This document shows, one piece after another, positions 1-14,508 of a DNA stretch of 33,783 nt. The DNA is from Mangrovicoccus ximenensis. Lineage in GTDB: Bacteria > Pseudomonadota > Alphaproteobacteria > Rhodobacterales > Rhodobacteraceae. The stretch is taken from positions 245,888 through 279,670 of the forward strand of contig NZ_QBKZ01000017.1 of NCBI RefSeq assembly GCF_003056725.1, written 5' to 3'. Under the pieces are notes generated by a model that was given only the letters and a program-made list of their open reading frames with translations, was not told the DNA's origin and did not search any database. A program made the position numbers and the translations under genes. Each line of letters begins with the position of its first letter. Position 1 is the first letter of the stretch.

Positions 1-56
1 CTCCGCCCGCTCCTCCGGGATGGTCGGAACGGCACCTACTTCATGAGGACTATGAT

Positions 57-521
57 ATGGCCACCGAGCGCACCCTGTCGATCATCAAGCCCGACGCAAC
101 CCGCCGCAACCTGACCGGCAAGATCAACGCCAAGTTCGAGGAAGCAGGCCTGCGCATCGTCGCCCAGAAGCGCATCCACCTGTCCAAAGCCCAGGCCGGC
201 GTCTTTTACGCGGTGCACAAAGAGCGTCCGTTCTACGACGAACTGTGCGAATTCATGGCGTCCGAGCCGGTGGTCGTGCAGGTGCTGGAAGGCGAAGGCG
301 CCGTCGCGAAGAACCGCGAAGTGATGGGCGCAACCAACCCGGCAGAAGCCGAAGCCGGCACCGTGCGCGCCGAATTCGCCCTGTCGATCGGCGAAAACTC
401 CGTCCACGGCTCCGACGCTCCGGAAACCGCGGCTGTCGAGATCGCCTCGCCGCTTTTCCTCCGCACCCGGCGCAGTGTCGCGCTCAGCCCGTTCGGCGCG
501 GCCTGGCTGTCGACGCGCTGA
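57..521 (+). CDS. ndk: Nucleoside diphosphate kinase with a replaced C-terminus
   Basis: Nucleoside diphosphate kinase transfers the gamma phosphate from ATP to NDPs through a phospho-histidine. The first ~129 residues are a normal bacterial Ndk: an N-terminus with IIKPDAT, and the catalytic-histidine segment [10 protein letters not shown] near residue 117. ATG at 57 is chosen because GAGGA at 45-49 lies 7 nt upstream and the protein begins as the family does ([14 protein letters not shown]). After AAVEIA, around base 446, the expected family ending (a short FF...EIVG tail) is absent and an unrelated run of ~24 residues leads to a stop at 519-521. That point coincides with the start of a threonine-aldolase fragment in another frame, so the 3' end appears lost at a junction. 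The catalytic core is complete, so activity is possible, but the C-terminal residues normally at the oligomer interface are missing (inference). Confidence 0.85.
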   Translation: MATERTLSIIKPDATRRNLTGKINAKFEEAGLRIVAQKRIHLSKAQAGVFYAVHKERPFYDELCEFMASEPVVVQVLEGEGAVAKNREVMGATNPAEAEAGTVRAEFALSIGENSVHGSDAPETAAVEIASPLFLRTRRSVALSPFGAAWLSTR

Positions 522-964
522 GCTTCGGCGGCACCAAGAACGGGCTGATGGGCGCGGAGGCGGCGGTGTTCTTCGACCCCGCCCTCGCCCGCGATTTCGC
601 CTTCCGCCGCAAGCGCGGCGCGCATCTCTTCTCCAAGCACCGCTACCTCGCTGCGCAGATCGCCGCCACGCTCGAGGACGGGCTGTGGCTGGAGACCGCC
701 GCCGCTGCCAACGACGCCGCCCGGCAGCTCGAGGCCGGGCTGCTGGCCACCGGCAAGGCCGAGATCCTGTTCCCGCGCGAGGCCAACATCCTCTTCGCCC
801 GCTGGCCGCGCAGCCTCCACCGGAGGCTGAAGGCGGCAGGCGCGCAATACTACATGGACGGCGCCCTCGACGGCGGCGGCCCCGACGACCTGCTAGCCGC
901 CCGGCTGGTCTGCGACTGGAGCGCCGACCCCGCCGCGACGGATGGCTTCCTCGCGCTCTTCTGA
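505..964 (+). pseudogene. ltaE: Low-specificity threonine aldolase, C-terminal fragment
   Basis: In a different frame from ndk, about 150 codons match the C-terminal half of low-specificity L-threonine aldolase, a fold-type I PLP enzyme that cleaves threonine to glycine and acetaldehyde. The segment [14 protein letters not shown] carries the PLP-binding lysine (TKNG). The rest (LFSKHRYLAAQIAA and a C-terminal region ending near 961) follows the family to a TGA at 962-964. The N-terminal half, which forms most of the active site, is missing; upstream the frame runs through ndk out of phase. There is no plausible start codon or ribosome binding site for the fragment. It is read as the downstream half of a deletion or rearrangement whose upstream half is ndk. 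Confidence 0.8.
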
Positions 965-1096
965 CGCGGTAGATCTGCGCCAAGGGGTGTTGCAATCCCG
1001 TCCGGCCGCCCCAGGGCGCTTTGCCTTTGCCGGACCGGGTGATAACTGACGCTCGAATTGCGAATCCGAACTGTCCCGACTGCCAAGGACCCTCCC

Positions 1097-2116
1097 ATGC
1101 CGACCAGCAACGAACCGAAGATCATCGCAGGCAACGCCAACAAGCGCCTCGCCAATGCCGTCGCCCGCCGCATGTCCATGCACCGCGGCATGAATGTCGA
1201 GCTGGTGGATGCCCGCGTCGAACGCTTCAACGACGGCGAGATCTTCGTCGAGGTCTTCGAGAACGTCCGCGGCGAGGATGTCTACATCCTGCAGCCGACC
1301 TCGCGTCCGGCCAATGACAACCTGATGGAGCTCCTGATCATCGCCGATGCGCTGCGCCGCTCCTCCGCCGCGCGCATCACCGCCGTGATCCCCTATTTCG
1401 GCTATGCCCGCCAGGACCGCCGCACCAAGTCGCGGACCCCGATCTCGGCCAAGCTGGTCGCCAACATGCTGACCGAGGCCGGCGTGTCGCGGATCGTGAC
1501 AATGGACCTGCATGCCGCGCAGATCCAGGGCTTCTTCGACATCCCGGTGGACAACCTCTATGCCGCGCCGCTGTTCGCGCTCGACATCATGGAGAACTTC
1601 AAGGACGACATCGACGGCATCACTGTGGTGTCGCCGGACGTGGGCGGCGTGGCCCGCGCCCGCGAATTGGCCACCCGCATCGGCGCGCCGCTGTCGATCG
1701 TCGACAAGCGCCGCGAAAAGGCCGGCGAAGTCGCCGAGATGACCGTCATCGGTGACGTGCAGGACCAGATCTGCATCATCGTGGACGACATGTGCGACAC
1801 CGCCGGGACGCTCTGCAAGGCCGCAGAGGTGCTTCTGGAAGCCGGGGCGCGCGAAGTCCACGCTTACACCTCGCACGGCGTCCTCTCCGGCCCGGCAGTG
1901 GAGCGCGTGACCAATTCCAAGCTGAAGAGCCTCGTCATCACCGACTCGATCGAGCCGACCCAGGCGGTGCTCAACACGCCCAACATCCGCATCGTGCCGA
2001 CCGCACCGCTCTTTGCCCAGGCAATCCTGAACACCTGGAACGGCACCTCGATTTCCTCGCTGATCGACGTCAAGACGCTGGGCCCGATCTACGAAGGCCT
2101 CTACGGCCAGCACTGA
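1097..2116 (+). CDS. prs: Ribose-phosphate pyrophosphokinase (PRPP synthetase)
   Basis: Makes PRPP from ribose 5-phosphate and ATP for purine, pyrimidine, NAD, histidine and tryptophan synthesis. The 339-residue product has the full class I PRPP synthetase pattern: [10 protein letters not shown] and [11 protein letters not shown] near the N-terminus, [10 protein letters not shown] in the catalytic region, [11 protein letters not shown], and the PRPP-binding loop [13 protein letters not shown] at 1097 is preferred over an in-frame start at 1058 because AAGGA at 1085-1089 is 7 nt upstream and family proteins begin close to KIIAGNAN. The length is slightly above the usual ~315 but within the alphaproteobacterial range. 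The gene stands alone and is followed 10 nt later by a strong hairpin. Nothing suggests damage. Confidence 0.96.
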   Translation: MPTSNEPKIIAGNANKRLANAVARRMSMHRGMNVELVDARVERFNDGEIFVEVFENVRGEDVYILQPTSRPANDNLMELLIIADALRRSSAARITAVIPYFGYARQDRRTKSRTPISAKLVANMLTEAGVSRIVTMDLHAAQIQGFFDIPVDNLYAAPLFALDIMENFKDDIDGITVVSPDVGGVARARELATRIGAPLSIVDKRREKAGEVAEMTVIGDVQDQICIIVDDMCDTAGTLCKAAEVLLEAGAREVHAYTSHGVLSGPAVERVTNSKLKSLVITDSIEPTQAVLNTPNIRIVPTAPLFAQAILNTWNGTSISSLIDVKTLGPIYEGLYGQH

Positions 2117-2126
2117 GCCGGAAAAA

Positions 2127-2153
2127 AGCTCCGGTCCCTCGGGGACCGGAGCT
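2127..2153. terminator. Hairpin terminator after prs
   Basis: A perfect 11-bp stem (arms 2127-2137 and 2143-2153) closes a 5-nt loop directly after the prs stop codon. The plus side has only a weak T-rich tail. On the minus strand the hairpin is followed by six Ts (A run at 2122-2127), so it may also act as a second, distal terminator for the ATP synthase operon. Confidence 0.75.
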
Positions 2154-2341
2154 GTTCCTATCGGAAAATGCCTTGTCCGACGATTAGCCGGACTTCGTCA
2201 CGATTCTGTAAAGGCAGCCGGATTACTTCGGGACATCCCGCTCCTTTCCCCTCACCGCATCGCTGCCCTGCGCCCCGGCCCGGTCTTCTCCGCGCCGGTT
2301 TTTTCATGTCCGGCCGTCCGTTCCCTGCCCTGTGCGCAAAG

Positions 2342-2367
2342 AAAAAGCCCCGCCGGTGGCGGGGCTT
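2342..2367 (-). terminator. Intrinsic terminator of the atp operon
   Basis: GCCCCGCC at 2347-2354 pairs with GGCGGGGC at 2358-2365 around a 3-nt loop, extended by A-T pairs. On the minus strand the stem is followed by a run of Ts (A run at 2342-2346). It lies about 25 nt beyond the atpC stop codon, the classic position for a Rho-independent terminator. Confidence 0.85.
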
Positions 2368-2391
2368 CGTGCAGCGCGGCCTCGGCGGCGC

Positions 2392-2787
2392 TTACTGCAT
2401 GTTCTCGAGCAGGTGCACGAAATCGTAGACCAGTTCGGTCGCCGTGTCGCGCTCCGGACCCTTGGCTGCCTCTGCGGCGGCGCGGGCCTGGGCCAGCTCC
2501 GCCTCGACGGCGGCGCGGCCCTCGGGGCCTTTCTCGAAGGCCTGCTCGGCCAGAACGGTGGCGCCTTCCGCGGAGATGTCGGCGAAACCGCCGGTCACCG
2601 CGAATTCCAGCACCTCGCCGTCGGCCGTGACGGTCAGGATCCCCGGCTTCAGTGTCGTGATCATCGGCCAGTGCCCCGGCATTGCCGTGAGCTCGCCCTC
2701 AGATCCCGGCAACTGGACCGCGGTCACCTTGAGCGAAGCGAGGCTCCGCTCAGGCGAGACCAGGTCGAATTGCATGGTGTTTGCCAT
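2392..2787 (-). CDS. atpC: ATP synthase F1 subunit epsilon
   Basis: Central-stalk and inhibitory subunit of the F1F0 ATP synthase. The 131-residue product starts MANTMQFDLVSPER and contains PGSEGELTAMPGHWPM, the beta-sandwich signature of the family, then a short alpha-helical C-terminal domain. It is last in the operon, 11 nt after atpD, and followed by the intrinsic terminator at 2342-2367. The short length is typical of Rhodobacterales epsilon subunits. Expression is presumably from the atpH promoter, as no separate promoter is visible. Confidence 0.96.
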   Translation of the reverse strand: MANTMQFDLVSPERSLASLKVTAVQLPGSEGELTAMPGHWPMITTLKPGILTVTADGEVLEFAVTGGFADISAEGATVLAEQAFEKGPEGRAAVEAELAQARAAAEAAKGPERDTATELVYDFVHLLENMQ

Positions 2788-2798
2788 CTATCCGGTCC

Positions 2799-5118
<2,320 letters not shown>

Positions 5119-5139
5119 AGGTCCTGTCCCATCCAGCCC

Positions 5140-6677
<1,538 letters not shown>

Positions 6678-6678
<1 letters not shown>

Positions 6679-7238
6679 TATCCGACCTCTTTCATTGCGT
6701 TCTGGAGGTGTGCAAGCTTCGACTTGACCGACGTGTCGATCATCTTCGAGCCCACCTTGACGATGAGACCACCGATCAGGGACTGATCGACGGTCATGTT
6801 CACTTTGACGATTTTGCCGATCTTCTCGTGGATGGCGAAGGCCAGCTCATCGATCTGCTCGGCGCTGAGCTCGGTGGCGCTGACCACCTCTGCGGTGACC
6901 TCGCCCTTCTCTTCGGCGATCATCGCCTGCAGCTGCGCGATGAACTGCGGCAGCACGAACAGGCGGCGCTTGGAGGCCATCAGGCCGAGCGTGTTCACGA
7001 GCATCGGCGACAGGTCCATCTGGCGGGCGACCGCCATGATGGCATTGCCCTGCTCGGACCGGCTGTAGACGGGCGAGAACACCATCGCCGAGAGCTCGGC
7101 GCTGTCCTCCAGCGCCGCCGCGAGCGCGTCCACATCGGATTCGAGGTTCGGTATCTGGCCGGCTTCCTTGGCCAGGTCAAACACGGCCGTGGCATAGCGC
7201 TCGGCAATGCCAGAGGAGATCGCTGCTGGTTCGGACAC
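6678..7238 (-). CDS. atpH: ATP synthase F1 subunit delta
   Basis: Peripheral-stalk subunit linking F1 to subunit b. The product is about 186 residues with the N-terminal helical bundle ([21 protein letters not shown]) and the C-terminal segment [25 protein letters not shown] typical of delta/OSCP. Two GTG starts are possible. The one at 7238 gives [10 protein letters not shown], matching the usual alphaproteobacterial start, and has GGAAGG about 6 nt upstream. The GTG at 7244 directly abuts that site, so 7238 is preferred. It is the first gene of the five-gene F1 operon; no F0 genes are in the window, which is normal for this group. Confidence 0.93.
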
Positions 7239-7502
7239 GTCCACCCTTCCGCATGATGGCCCCGGTCCCTTTGGCAGGACATGGGGCGGTCTGAGGCCCC
7301 TCCCGCAGTCGGGGCCGCCAAAATTATGGGGGAAGTATCAAAGCCGGCGTCGCCAAGCAACCAATCAAAAATGAGACATGGATCCGCGAAATTACGCTAA
7401 TTCAGAAGCTTAGCGCTGGGTGCGACCCTATGGACAGGCAAAGGAAACCAAAAGGTTAAGCTATCACGCCGCCGTGTTAGCGCTCGCCGCAGCGTCAAGC
7501 GT
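7239..7502. promoter_or_regulatory. Region upstream of the atp operon with an inverted repeat
   Basis: 264 nt separate the atpH start from the 3' end of the methyltransferase gene. No coding frame stands out, and the stretch is more AT-rich than its neighbours. CGCTAA (7395-7400) and TTAGCG (7410-7415) form a 6-bp inverted repeat around 9 nt, and TTAGCGCT recurs near 7470. The atp promoter must lie here, but I see no convincing -35/-10 pair. The repeat could be an operator or part of a weak terminator for the gene reading in from 7503. Confidence 0.4.
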
Positions 7503-8327
7503 TCAGATATGATGCCGCGGTTGATGCGTGAAGGCCGGCGCCGCCCCCTTCCCCTGGGTCCGGGAATCACTGCGCCGGTTCGGCAGCGGACCGGCGACCG
7601 GCTTCGGCAGGGCATCGAGGATCTGCAGCGGGCGGCGCAGCTCGCCGCGCACCGGCCTGCCGCGCGGCGCGAAGACCCGCTTGGAGGCTTCGAGCATCAG
7701 CACCCCGCCGGCATAGCGGTTCGACAGGCTGCGCCCGACCTGGTTCCACATCGCCCCCGTGCGCAGCCAGAAGCGGCGGTGCGAGGGCGGCTGGAACAGG
7801 GTCACGGTATGCGCCTCAGGGACGAAGCCGAAGGGTTTCAGCTGCGCCTCGAGCTGGCCGAGGCTGTAGGGTCGCCCGAAGCCGAAGGGCGTCTGGTCCG
7901 AGCGCGCCCAGAGCCCGGCGCGGTTCGGCACGATGAAGAGCACCCTGCCCCCCGGCCCCAGCACCCGGTGGCATTCCTCGAGCAGCGCGGCCGGCGTCTC
8001 GGTGGTCTCGAGCCCGTGCATCACCACCAGCTTGTCGACCGCCCCGGTCGAGACCGGCCAGGCGGTCTCCTCGCAGAGCACCGAGACATTCGGCATCCCC
8101 GCGGGCCAGGGCATCACCCCCTGCGCCGAGGGCATCAGCCCGACCACCCGCCGCGCATCGGCAAGGTAGGGGCGCAGGAGCGGCACGGCGAAGCCGAAGC
8201 CGGCCACCGTCTGGCCCTTGGCCTCGGGCCAGAGCCGCTGCACCTGGCCGCGGATCGCCTTCTGGGCGGCGCGGCCCAGGCTCGTCCGGTAGTAGAAATT
8301 CCGCAGGTCGAGCACATCAAGGTGCAT
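7503..8327 (-). CDS. Class I SAM-dependent methyltransferase
   Basis: A 274-residue protein with a Rossmann-type methyltransferase core. [16 protein letters not shown] occupies the motif I position, [16 protein letters not shown] follows, and [21 protein letters not shown] is the characteristic post-motif segment of type-11 methyltransferases. The motif I glycines are non-canonical (GFGFA instead of GxGxG). The substrate is unknown. The ATG at 8327 is divergent from gloB with about 60 nt between the start codons, an arrangement that recurs in Rhodobacteraceae (from memory). The C-terminal ~30 residues are basic and low in complexity. A shared promoter region with gloB is likely. Confidence 0.85.
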   Translation of the reverse strand: MHLDVLDLRNFYYRTSLGRAAQKAIRGQVQRLWPEAKGQTVAGFGFAVPLLRPYLADARRVVGLMPSAQGVMPWPAGMPNVSVLCEETAWPVSTGAVDKLVVMHGLETTETPAALLEECHRVLGPGGRVLFIVPNRAGLWARSDQTPFGFGRPYSLGQLEAQLKPFGFVPEAHTVTLFQPPSHRRFWLRTGAMWNQVGRSLSNRYAGGVLMLEASKRVFAPRGRPVRGELRRPLQILDALPKPVAGPLPNRRSDSRTQGKGAAPAFTHQPRHHI

Positions 8328-8388
8328 TGCGCCTAGTCCTCAGATCGGTGACCCTCGGCATACCATAGCGACATCCGTGAGCCTTTCC

Positions 8389-9156
8389 ATGCCCCTGACC
8401 CTCGTCACCGTTCCCTGCCTCAGCGACAATTACGCCTATCTCGTCCATGACCCGGCGACCGGCGCCACCGCCGTGGTCGACGTGCCCGAGACCGGCCCGG
8501 TCGAGGCCGCCCTGGAGGAGCGCGGCTGGACGCTCAGCGACATCTGGATCACCCATCACCATCACGACCATATCGGCGGCGTCGACGCGCTGCGCAAGGC
8601 CACCGGCGCGCGGGTGACCGGAGCGCGGGCCGACGACCACCGGCTGCCGCAGCTCGACACCGCGGTCGAGCCCGGCGACAGCTTCGCCTTCGGCGGCGAG
8701 ACGGTCGAGGTGATCGACGTCTCCGGCCACACGGTCGGGCACATCGCCTTCCACATTCCCGGCGCGGAGATGGCCTTCACCGGCGACAGCCTGATGGGGC
8801 TGGGCTGCGGACGGCTCTTCGAGGGCGACGCGGAGATGATGTGGAACAGCCTCTGCCGCCTGCGCAGCCTGCCAGGCGCCACGATGATCTGCTCTGGGCA
8901 CGAGTACAGCCAGTCGAATGCCCGCTTCGCGCTGACCATCGACCCGGAGAACGCGGCGCTGGCCGAACGTGCGGCCGACATCGCCTCGAAACGTGAAGCA
9001 GGCACCCCCACGGTGCCCGTTGCGTTAACCTTGGAGCAAGAAACCAACCCTTTCCTGAGGGCAGACCTGCTGTCCCTGAAGGCTGCCCTGGACATGGCGG
9101 AGGCCCCCGACGCGGCGGTTTTCGGCGAAATCCGGCGGAGAAAGGACTCCTTTTGA
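8389..9156 (+). CDS. gloB: Hydroxyacylglutathione hydrolase (glyoxalase II)
   Basis: Hydrolyses S-D-lactoylglutathione to D-lactate and glutathione, the second step of methylglyoxal detoxification. The metallo-beta-lactamase fold is clear: THHHHDHIGG near residues 55-64 binds the two metals, SGHTVGHIAFH and FTGDSLMGLGCGRLFEG supply further ligands, and CSGHEYSQSNARFA is the substrate-binding histidine/tyrosine segment. A C-terminal HAGH domain follows (ETNPFLRAD). ATG at 8389 gives the usual start MPLTLVTVPCLSDNYAYLV and 255 residues; a GTG four codons upstream at 8377 is possible but less typical. Confidence 0.95.
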   Translation: MPLTLVTVPCLSDNYAYLVHDPATGATAVVDVPETGPVEAALEERGWTLSDIWITHHHHDHIGGVDALRKATGARVTGARADDHRLPQLDTAVEPGDSFAFGGETVEVIDVSGHTVGHIAFHIPGAEMAFTGDSLMGLGCGRLFEGDAEMMWNSLCRLRSLPGATMICSGHEYSQSNARFALTIDPENAALAERAADIASKREAGTPTVPVALTLEQETNPFLRADLLSLKAALDMAEAPDAAVFGEIRRRKDSF

Positions 9157-9347
9157 CTAGAAATGCGCCAAACGGCACTTAATTAATCAGTGATGACGTA
9201 TGCGGAATGCCTCCTCCGTGCCAAGGCGGAATTAGACGAAATTGCCACTTGAAGCGGAGCGAAGAAAACCGAACTTTAAACATACGAGGTCACCGTTCGG
9301 CTGGGGCCCCCGGTCCCGTCCGACCCTTACTATAAGGAGCACGGAGC

Positions 9348-11667
<2,320 letters not shown>

Positions 11668-11672
<5 letters not shown>

Positions 11673-12106
11673 TCCGCTGCGGGGCAGCGCAGCCCTCCTG
11701 ATCCTCGCCCTCGCACCTGCCGGTGCGGGGGCGTTTCAGCTTGGATGGCCGGTGGATTGCACGCCCGGCGACAGCTGCCACATCCAGAACTACGTAGACC
11801 GCGATCCCGGTCCGGAGGCCCGCGATTTCGCCTGCGGACCGCTGAGCTATGACGGCCACAAGGGCACCGACATCCGGCTTGCCACCGAGGCCGTTCTGGA
11901 CCGCGCCCCCCCTGAAATCCGCGCAGCCGCCCCCGGCACGGTCATCGCCATCCGGGACGGGATGCCCGACCAGCTCCTGAACACGCCCGGCGCGCCGCCG
12001 CTCGGGGAGATCGCCGGGCGCGAATGCGGCAACGGCGTGGTGATCCGGCACGATCGCGGCTGGCAGACCCAGTACTGCCACATGGCGCGCGGCTCCGTCG
12101 CCGTCG
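11668..12106 (+). pseudogene. M23-family peptidase, 3'-truncated
   Basis: Directly after clpA, about 145 codons resemble a secreted M23 (LytM-type) zinc metallopeptidase of the Rhodobacteraceae. They show a hydrophobic leader (AALLILALAPAGAGA), CGPLSYDGHKGTDIRL with the HxxxD zinc ligands, and GNGVVIRHDRGWQTQYCHM. The family's distal HxH zinc motif is absent: homology stops near 12100 and the sequence switches to a ferredoxin-reductase fragment in another frame. No ATG, GTG or TTG start exists at the expected place. The frame passes through ATT at 11668 and CTG at 11677, so the 5' end may be damaged too. Not expected to be functional. Confidence 0.75.
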
Positions 12107-12403
12107 CGCCTGCTGGGCCTGCCGCTGGAGGCAGCCGAGACGCCCTGGTTCTGGTCCGACCTCTTCGGCGGCACGCTGCAGATCGCCGGTACTCCGGGGC
12201 CGGATCTGGCCACGGTGCACCGCGACGGCGAGGCGCCCGCCTTCTTCTGCCTCGATGCCGCCGGCCGCGTGGCTGCCGTCATCGAATTCGGCGACCCCGC
12301 GCTCCTGCGCCTCGGCCGCCGCCTGATCGCCTCCGGACAGCCGGTCGACCCGGCGCGGCTCGGCGATCCCGATATCGAGCTTTCCCTGATCGAGGACGAC
12401 GAC
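12107..12403 (+). pseudogene. Ferredoxin reductase, C-terminal (Reductase_C) fragment
   Basis: About 99 codons match the C-terminal domain of FAD-dependent ferredoxin-NAD(+) reductases that serve ring-hydroxylating dioxygenases. ETPWFWSDLFGGTLQIAG is the diagnostic 'PWFWSDQ...LQIAG' segment, and FFCLDAAGRVAAVIEF with RRLIASGQPVDPARLGDP follow. The FAD and NAD domains are missing. The fragment is in frame with the dioxygenase alpha subunit with no stop between, so a ribosome in this frame would make a fusion, although the alpha gene has its own start. The family role and position fit the electron-transfer partner of the downstream dioxygenase, now lost. Confidence 0.75.
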
Positions 12404-13651
12404 ATGAAAATGCTGCCCATCGAGAAGCGGTTCACCTGGCCGGCCTCCGGTCTCGACCGCGTGCCGGACTGGGTCTACACCAGCCGGGAGATCTACGACC
12501 GGGAGATCGAGCGGATTTTCCACGGCCCGACCTGGAACTATGTGGGTCTCGCCGCCGAAGTGCCGGAAGCGGGCGACTATATCCGCACCAATGTCGGCCC
12601 GACCCCGGTGGTGATGGTGCGCGACCACGAGGGCGGCATAAATGTCTTCGAGAACCGCTGCTCGCACCGCGCCGCCGAGTTCTGCCGCGAGCTGCGCGGC
12701 AATGCCGAGGAATTCGTCTGCCCCTATCACCAGTGGAGCTATGACCTGAAAGGCAACCTCGCCGGCGTCCCGTTCCGCCGCGGCGTCAATGGCGAGGGCG
12801 GCATGGGGCCGGATTTCAACCCCGAGAACCATGGCGTGCGCAAGCTGAAGGTGACCCAGCGCAACGGCGCGGTCTTCGCTTCCTTCTCGGAAGAGGTGGA
12901 GTGCTTCGAGGACTATATGGGCGAGGAGATGCTGACCGATTTCGACACGGTCTTCTCGGGGCGCAAGCTGAAGGTGCTCGGCCATTACCGCCACACGCTG
13001 ATGGGCAACTGGAAGCTCTATCCCGAGAACCTCAAGGATCCCTATCACGCGACGCTGCTGCATACCTTCCTCGTCACGTTCGGGCTGCTGGTCGCGGGCA
13101 ACAAGTCGGCGATGATCGTCGACCCGAGGGGACGCCATTCGACCATGGCCTCGGCGAAAAGCGACGGCGCCACGGTGTCGGCCGAGAACAAGGCTGAGAT
13201 GCGCGCATATCGCGACGGGATGGTGCTGGAAGACCCACGGCTGATGACCTTCTTCGAGGAATTCGACAGCCCCTGGTCGGTGACCATGCAGGTGGTCTGG
13301 CCCGGGCTGATCGTGCAGCGCGAGATGAACACGCTCGGCGTGCGCCAAATCGTGCCGAACGGGCCGAACGAGTTTACCATGGTCTGGACGATGTTCGGCT
13401 ATGAGGACGATGACGAGGAAATGACCCGCCACCGGCTGCGCCAAGGCAACCTGATGGGGCCGGCGGGCTTCCTCGGGCTCGAGGACAACGAGGCGATCAA
13501 GTTCGTGCAGGATGGCATGCTGAACTCCACCGGGGGCGAGCATCTGGTGGCGCTTGACCCGGAAGTGCCCGCTGGGACTTCGACCACCCTGATTTCCGAG
13601 GCGGCGATCAGGGCGATGTACAGGCACTGGCGGCAGGAGATGGGACTGTGA
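12404..13651 (+). CDS. andAc: Ring-hydroxylating dioxygenase alpha subunit, AndAc-like
   Basis: Large subunit of a Rieske non-heme iron dioxygenase, 415 residues. The Rieske cluster ligands are C86 and H88 (RCSHR) with C106 and H109 (VCPYHQW). The mononuclear iron site is visible as ENLKDPYHATLLH with D212, H215 and H220, and GPAGFLGLEDNEAIKF supplies the late acidic region. The overall sequence resembles anthranilate 1,2-dioxygenase (AndAc) more than salicylate 5-hydroxylase, judged from memory, so the substrate is probably an aromatic carboxylate such as anthranilate (inference). ATG at 12404 has GAGGA at 12392-12396, 7 nt upstream. The upstream reductase fragment is in frame. The 3' end overlaps the beta subunit by 4 nt. 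Confidence 0.85.
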   Translation: MKMLPIEKRFTWPASGLDRVPDWVYTSREIYDREIERIFHGPTWNYVGLAAEVPEAGDYIRTNVGPTPVVMVRDHEGGINVFENRCSHRAAEFCRELRGNAEEFVCPYHQWSYDLKGNLAGVPFRRGVNGEGGMGPDFNPENHGVRKLKVTQRNGAVFASFSEEVECFEDYMGEEMLTDFDTVFSGRKLKVLGHYRHTLMGNWKLYPENLKDPYHATLLHTFLVTFGLLVAGNKSAMIVDPRGRHSTMASAKSDGATVSAENKAEMRAYRDGMVLEDPRLMTFFEEFDSPWSVTMQVVWPGLIVQREMNTLGVRQIVPNGPNEFTMVWTMFGYEDDDEEMTRHRLRQGNLMGPAGFLGLEDNEAIKFVQDGMLNSTGGEHLVALDPEVPAGTSTTLISEAAIRAMYRHWRQEMGL

Positions 13652-14178
13652 GCAGCATGGCGGACGAAACGGTGGCCTTGGCCGAAGACAGCCGCACGGC
13701 AAGGCGCGCGGCCTGTGCCGCGGTGGAAGAGTTCAACGCGGATTACTGCGCAGTGCTCGATGACGGCGACCTGATGGACTGGCCGGACTTCTTCACCGAG
13801 GACGCGTTCTACAACATTACCAGCCGCGAGAACTTCGATCACGGCCGGCCGGTCGGGCTGGTCTATTGCGAGGGGCGCGGCATGCTGCGCGACCGGGCGC
13901 TGGCGATCGCTAGGACCTCGATGTTCGGGCCGCGCTACCTGCGCCACTACCTGTCCAATACCCGCGTGACCGGGATCGAGCCGGACGGAACGGTCTGCGC
14001 CACGGTCAACTACATGCTGATCGAGACGCTGGCCGAGCTCCCCGAGGGGCGGCTGCACCAGGCGGGACGCATGATCGACCGGTTCCGGCCGCAGCCGGAT
14101 GGCGGGCTGCTGCTGAGCTCCCGCATTGCCATCTACGATACCCTGCTCGTCCCCAACGCGCTGGTGTTGCCGGTTTGA
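13648..14178 (+). CDS. andAd: Ring-hydroxylating dioxygenase beta subunit
   Basis: Small structural subunit of the alpha3beta3 dioxygenase, 176 residues, NTF2/SnoaL-like fold. Landmarks are VEEFNADYCAVLDDGDLMDWPDFFTEDAFYNI in two contiguous segments, RYLRHYLSNTRV and a C-terminal IAIYDTLLVPNALVLPV. GTG at 13648 overlaps the alpha stop codon (GTGA) and has AGGAG at 13635-13639 about 8 nt upstream. An ATG at 13657 is possible but is too far from that site. The gene pairs with the alpha subunit as in andAcAd. No ferredoxin gene is found beside it. Confidence 0.85.
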   Translation: MSSMADETVALAEDSRTARRAACAAVEEFNADYCAVLDDGDLMDWPDFFTEDAFYNITSRENFDHGRPVGLVYCEGRGMLRDRALAIARTSMFGPRYLRHYLSNTRVTGIEPDGTVCATVNYMLIETLAELPEGRLHQAGRMIDRFRPQPDGGLLLSSRIAIYDTLLVPNALVLPV

Positions 14179-14191
14179 TGACCAGCTGGAA

Positions 14192-14217
14192 GCTCCGCGC
14201 CGGAAAGGGCGTGGAGC
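14192..14217 (+). terminator. Hairpin after the dioxygenase genes
   Basis: Arms 14192-14201 and 14208-14217 form a 10-bp stem with one G-U pair around a 6-nt loop, 13 nt after the beta-subunit stop. There is no T run, so it may be a Rho-independent terminator of low strength or an mRNA 3'-end stabiliser. Confidence 0.45.
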
Positions 14218-14508
14218 ACTTCCCCATCACCTTGAAGATATTCACGAGGTCTTTTGCCTGTCGGGCACTTGGGCTGAGATTGGGGAAGCGGAAGAAGTCC
14301 GGCGATAAGATTGTCTCCGGGGAGGAGCCTGAAGCGCGGCGGATATCCTGACGCCGCAATCGATCCGTGCCACTGGAGAGCAAGAAGAACGTTGCCGCCA
14401 CGGGCTTCAATTCGAAGGGGCCGGGCCGCTGCTGCTGGGCTGGATGGCCCGCGGCGGCGCTGCTATCGTCTTGCGGCCCGCAAGGGCATGCAAGTGACGG
14501 AGGACGGC
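14218..14508. other. Non-coding stretch before the MarR gene
   Basis: About 290 nt in which I see no gene. Frames open here do not resemble known families. The stretch includes the promoter region and leader of the MarR-type gene; GGAGG at 14499-14503 is its likely ribosome binding site. Confidence 0.5.

Noticed and set aside
2275..2305. Second plus-strand terminator after prs ending in six Ts
   Set aside because: The stem is only about five pairs with a mismatch; too weak to call alongside the clear hairpins at 2127 and 2342.
9240..9347. Heat-shock sigma-32 promoter before clpA
   Set aside because: A CTTGAA is present at 9248-9253, but no acceptable -10 follows at 13-18 nt, so it is noted only in the clpA entry.
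11942..13702. 586-codon minus-strand open frame opposite the dioxygenase
   Set aside because: Shadow of the alpha subunit; the plus strand carries complete iron-binding motifs.
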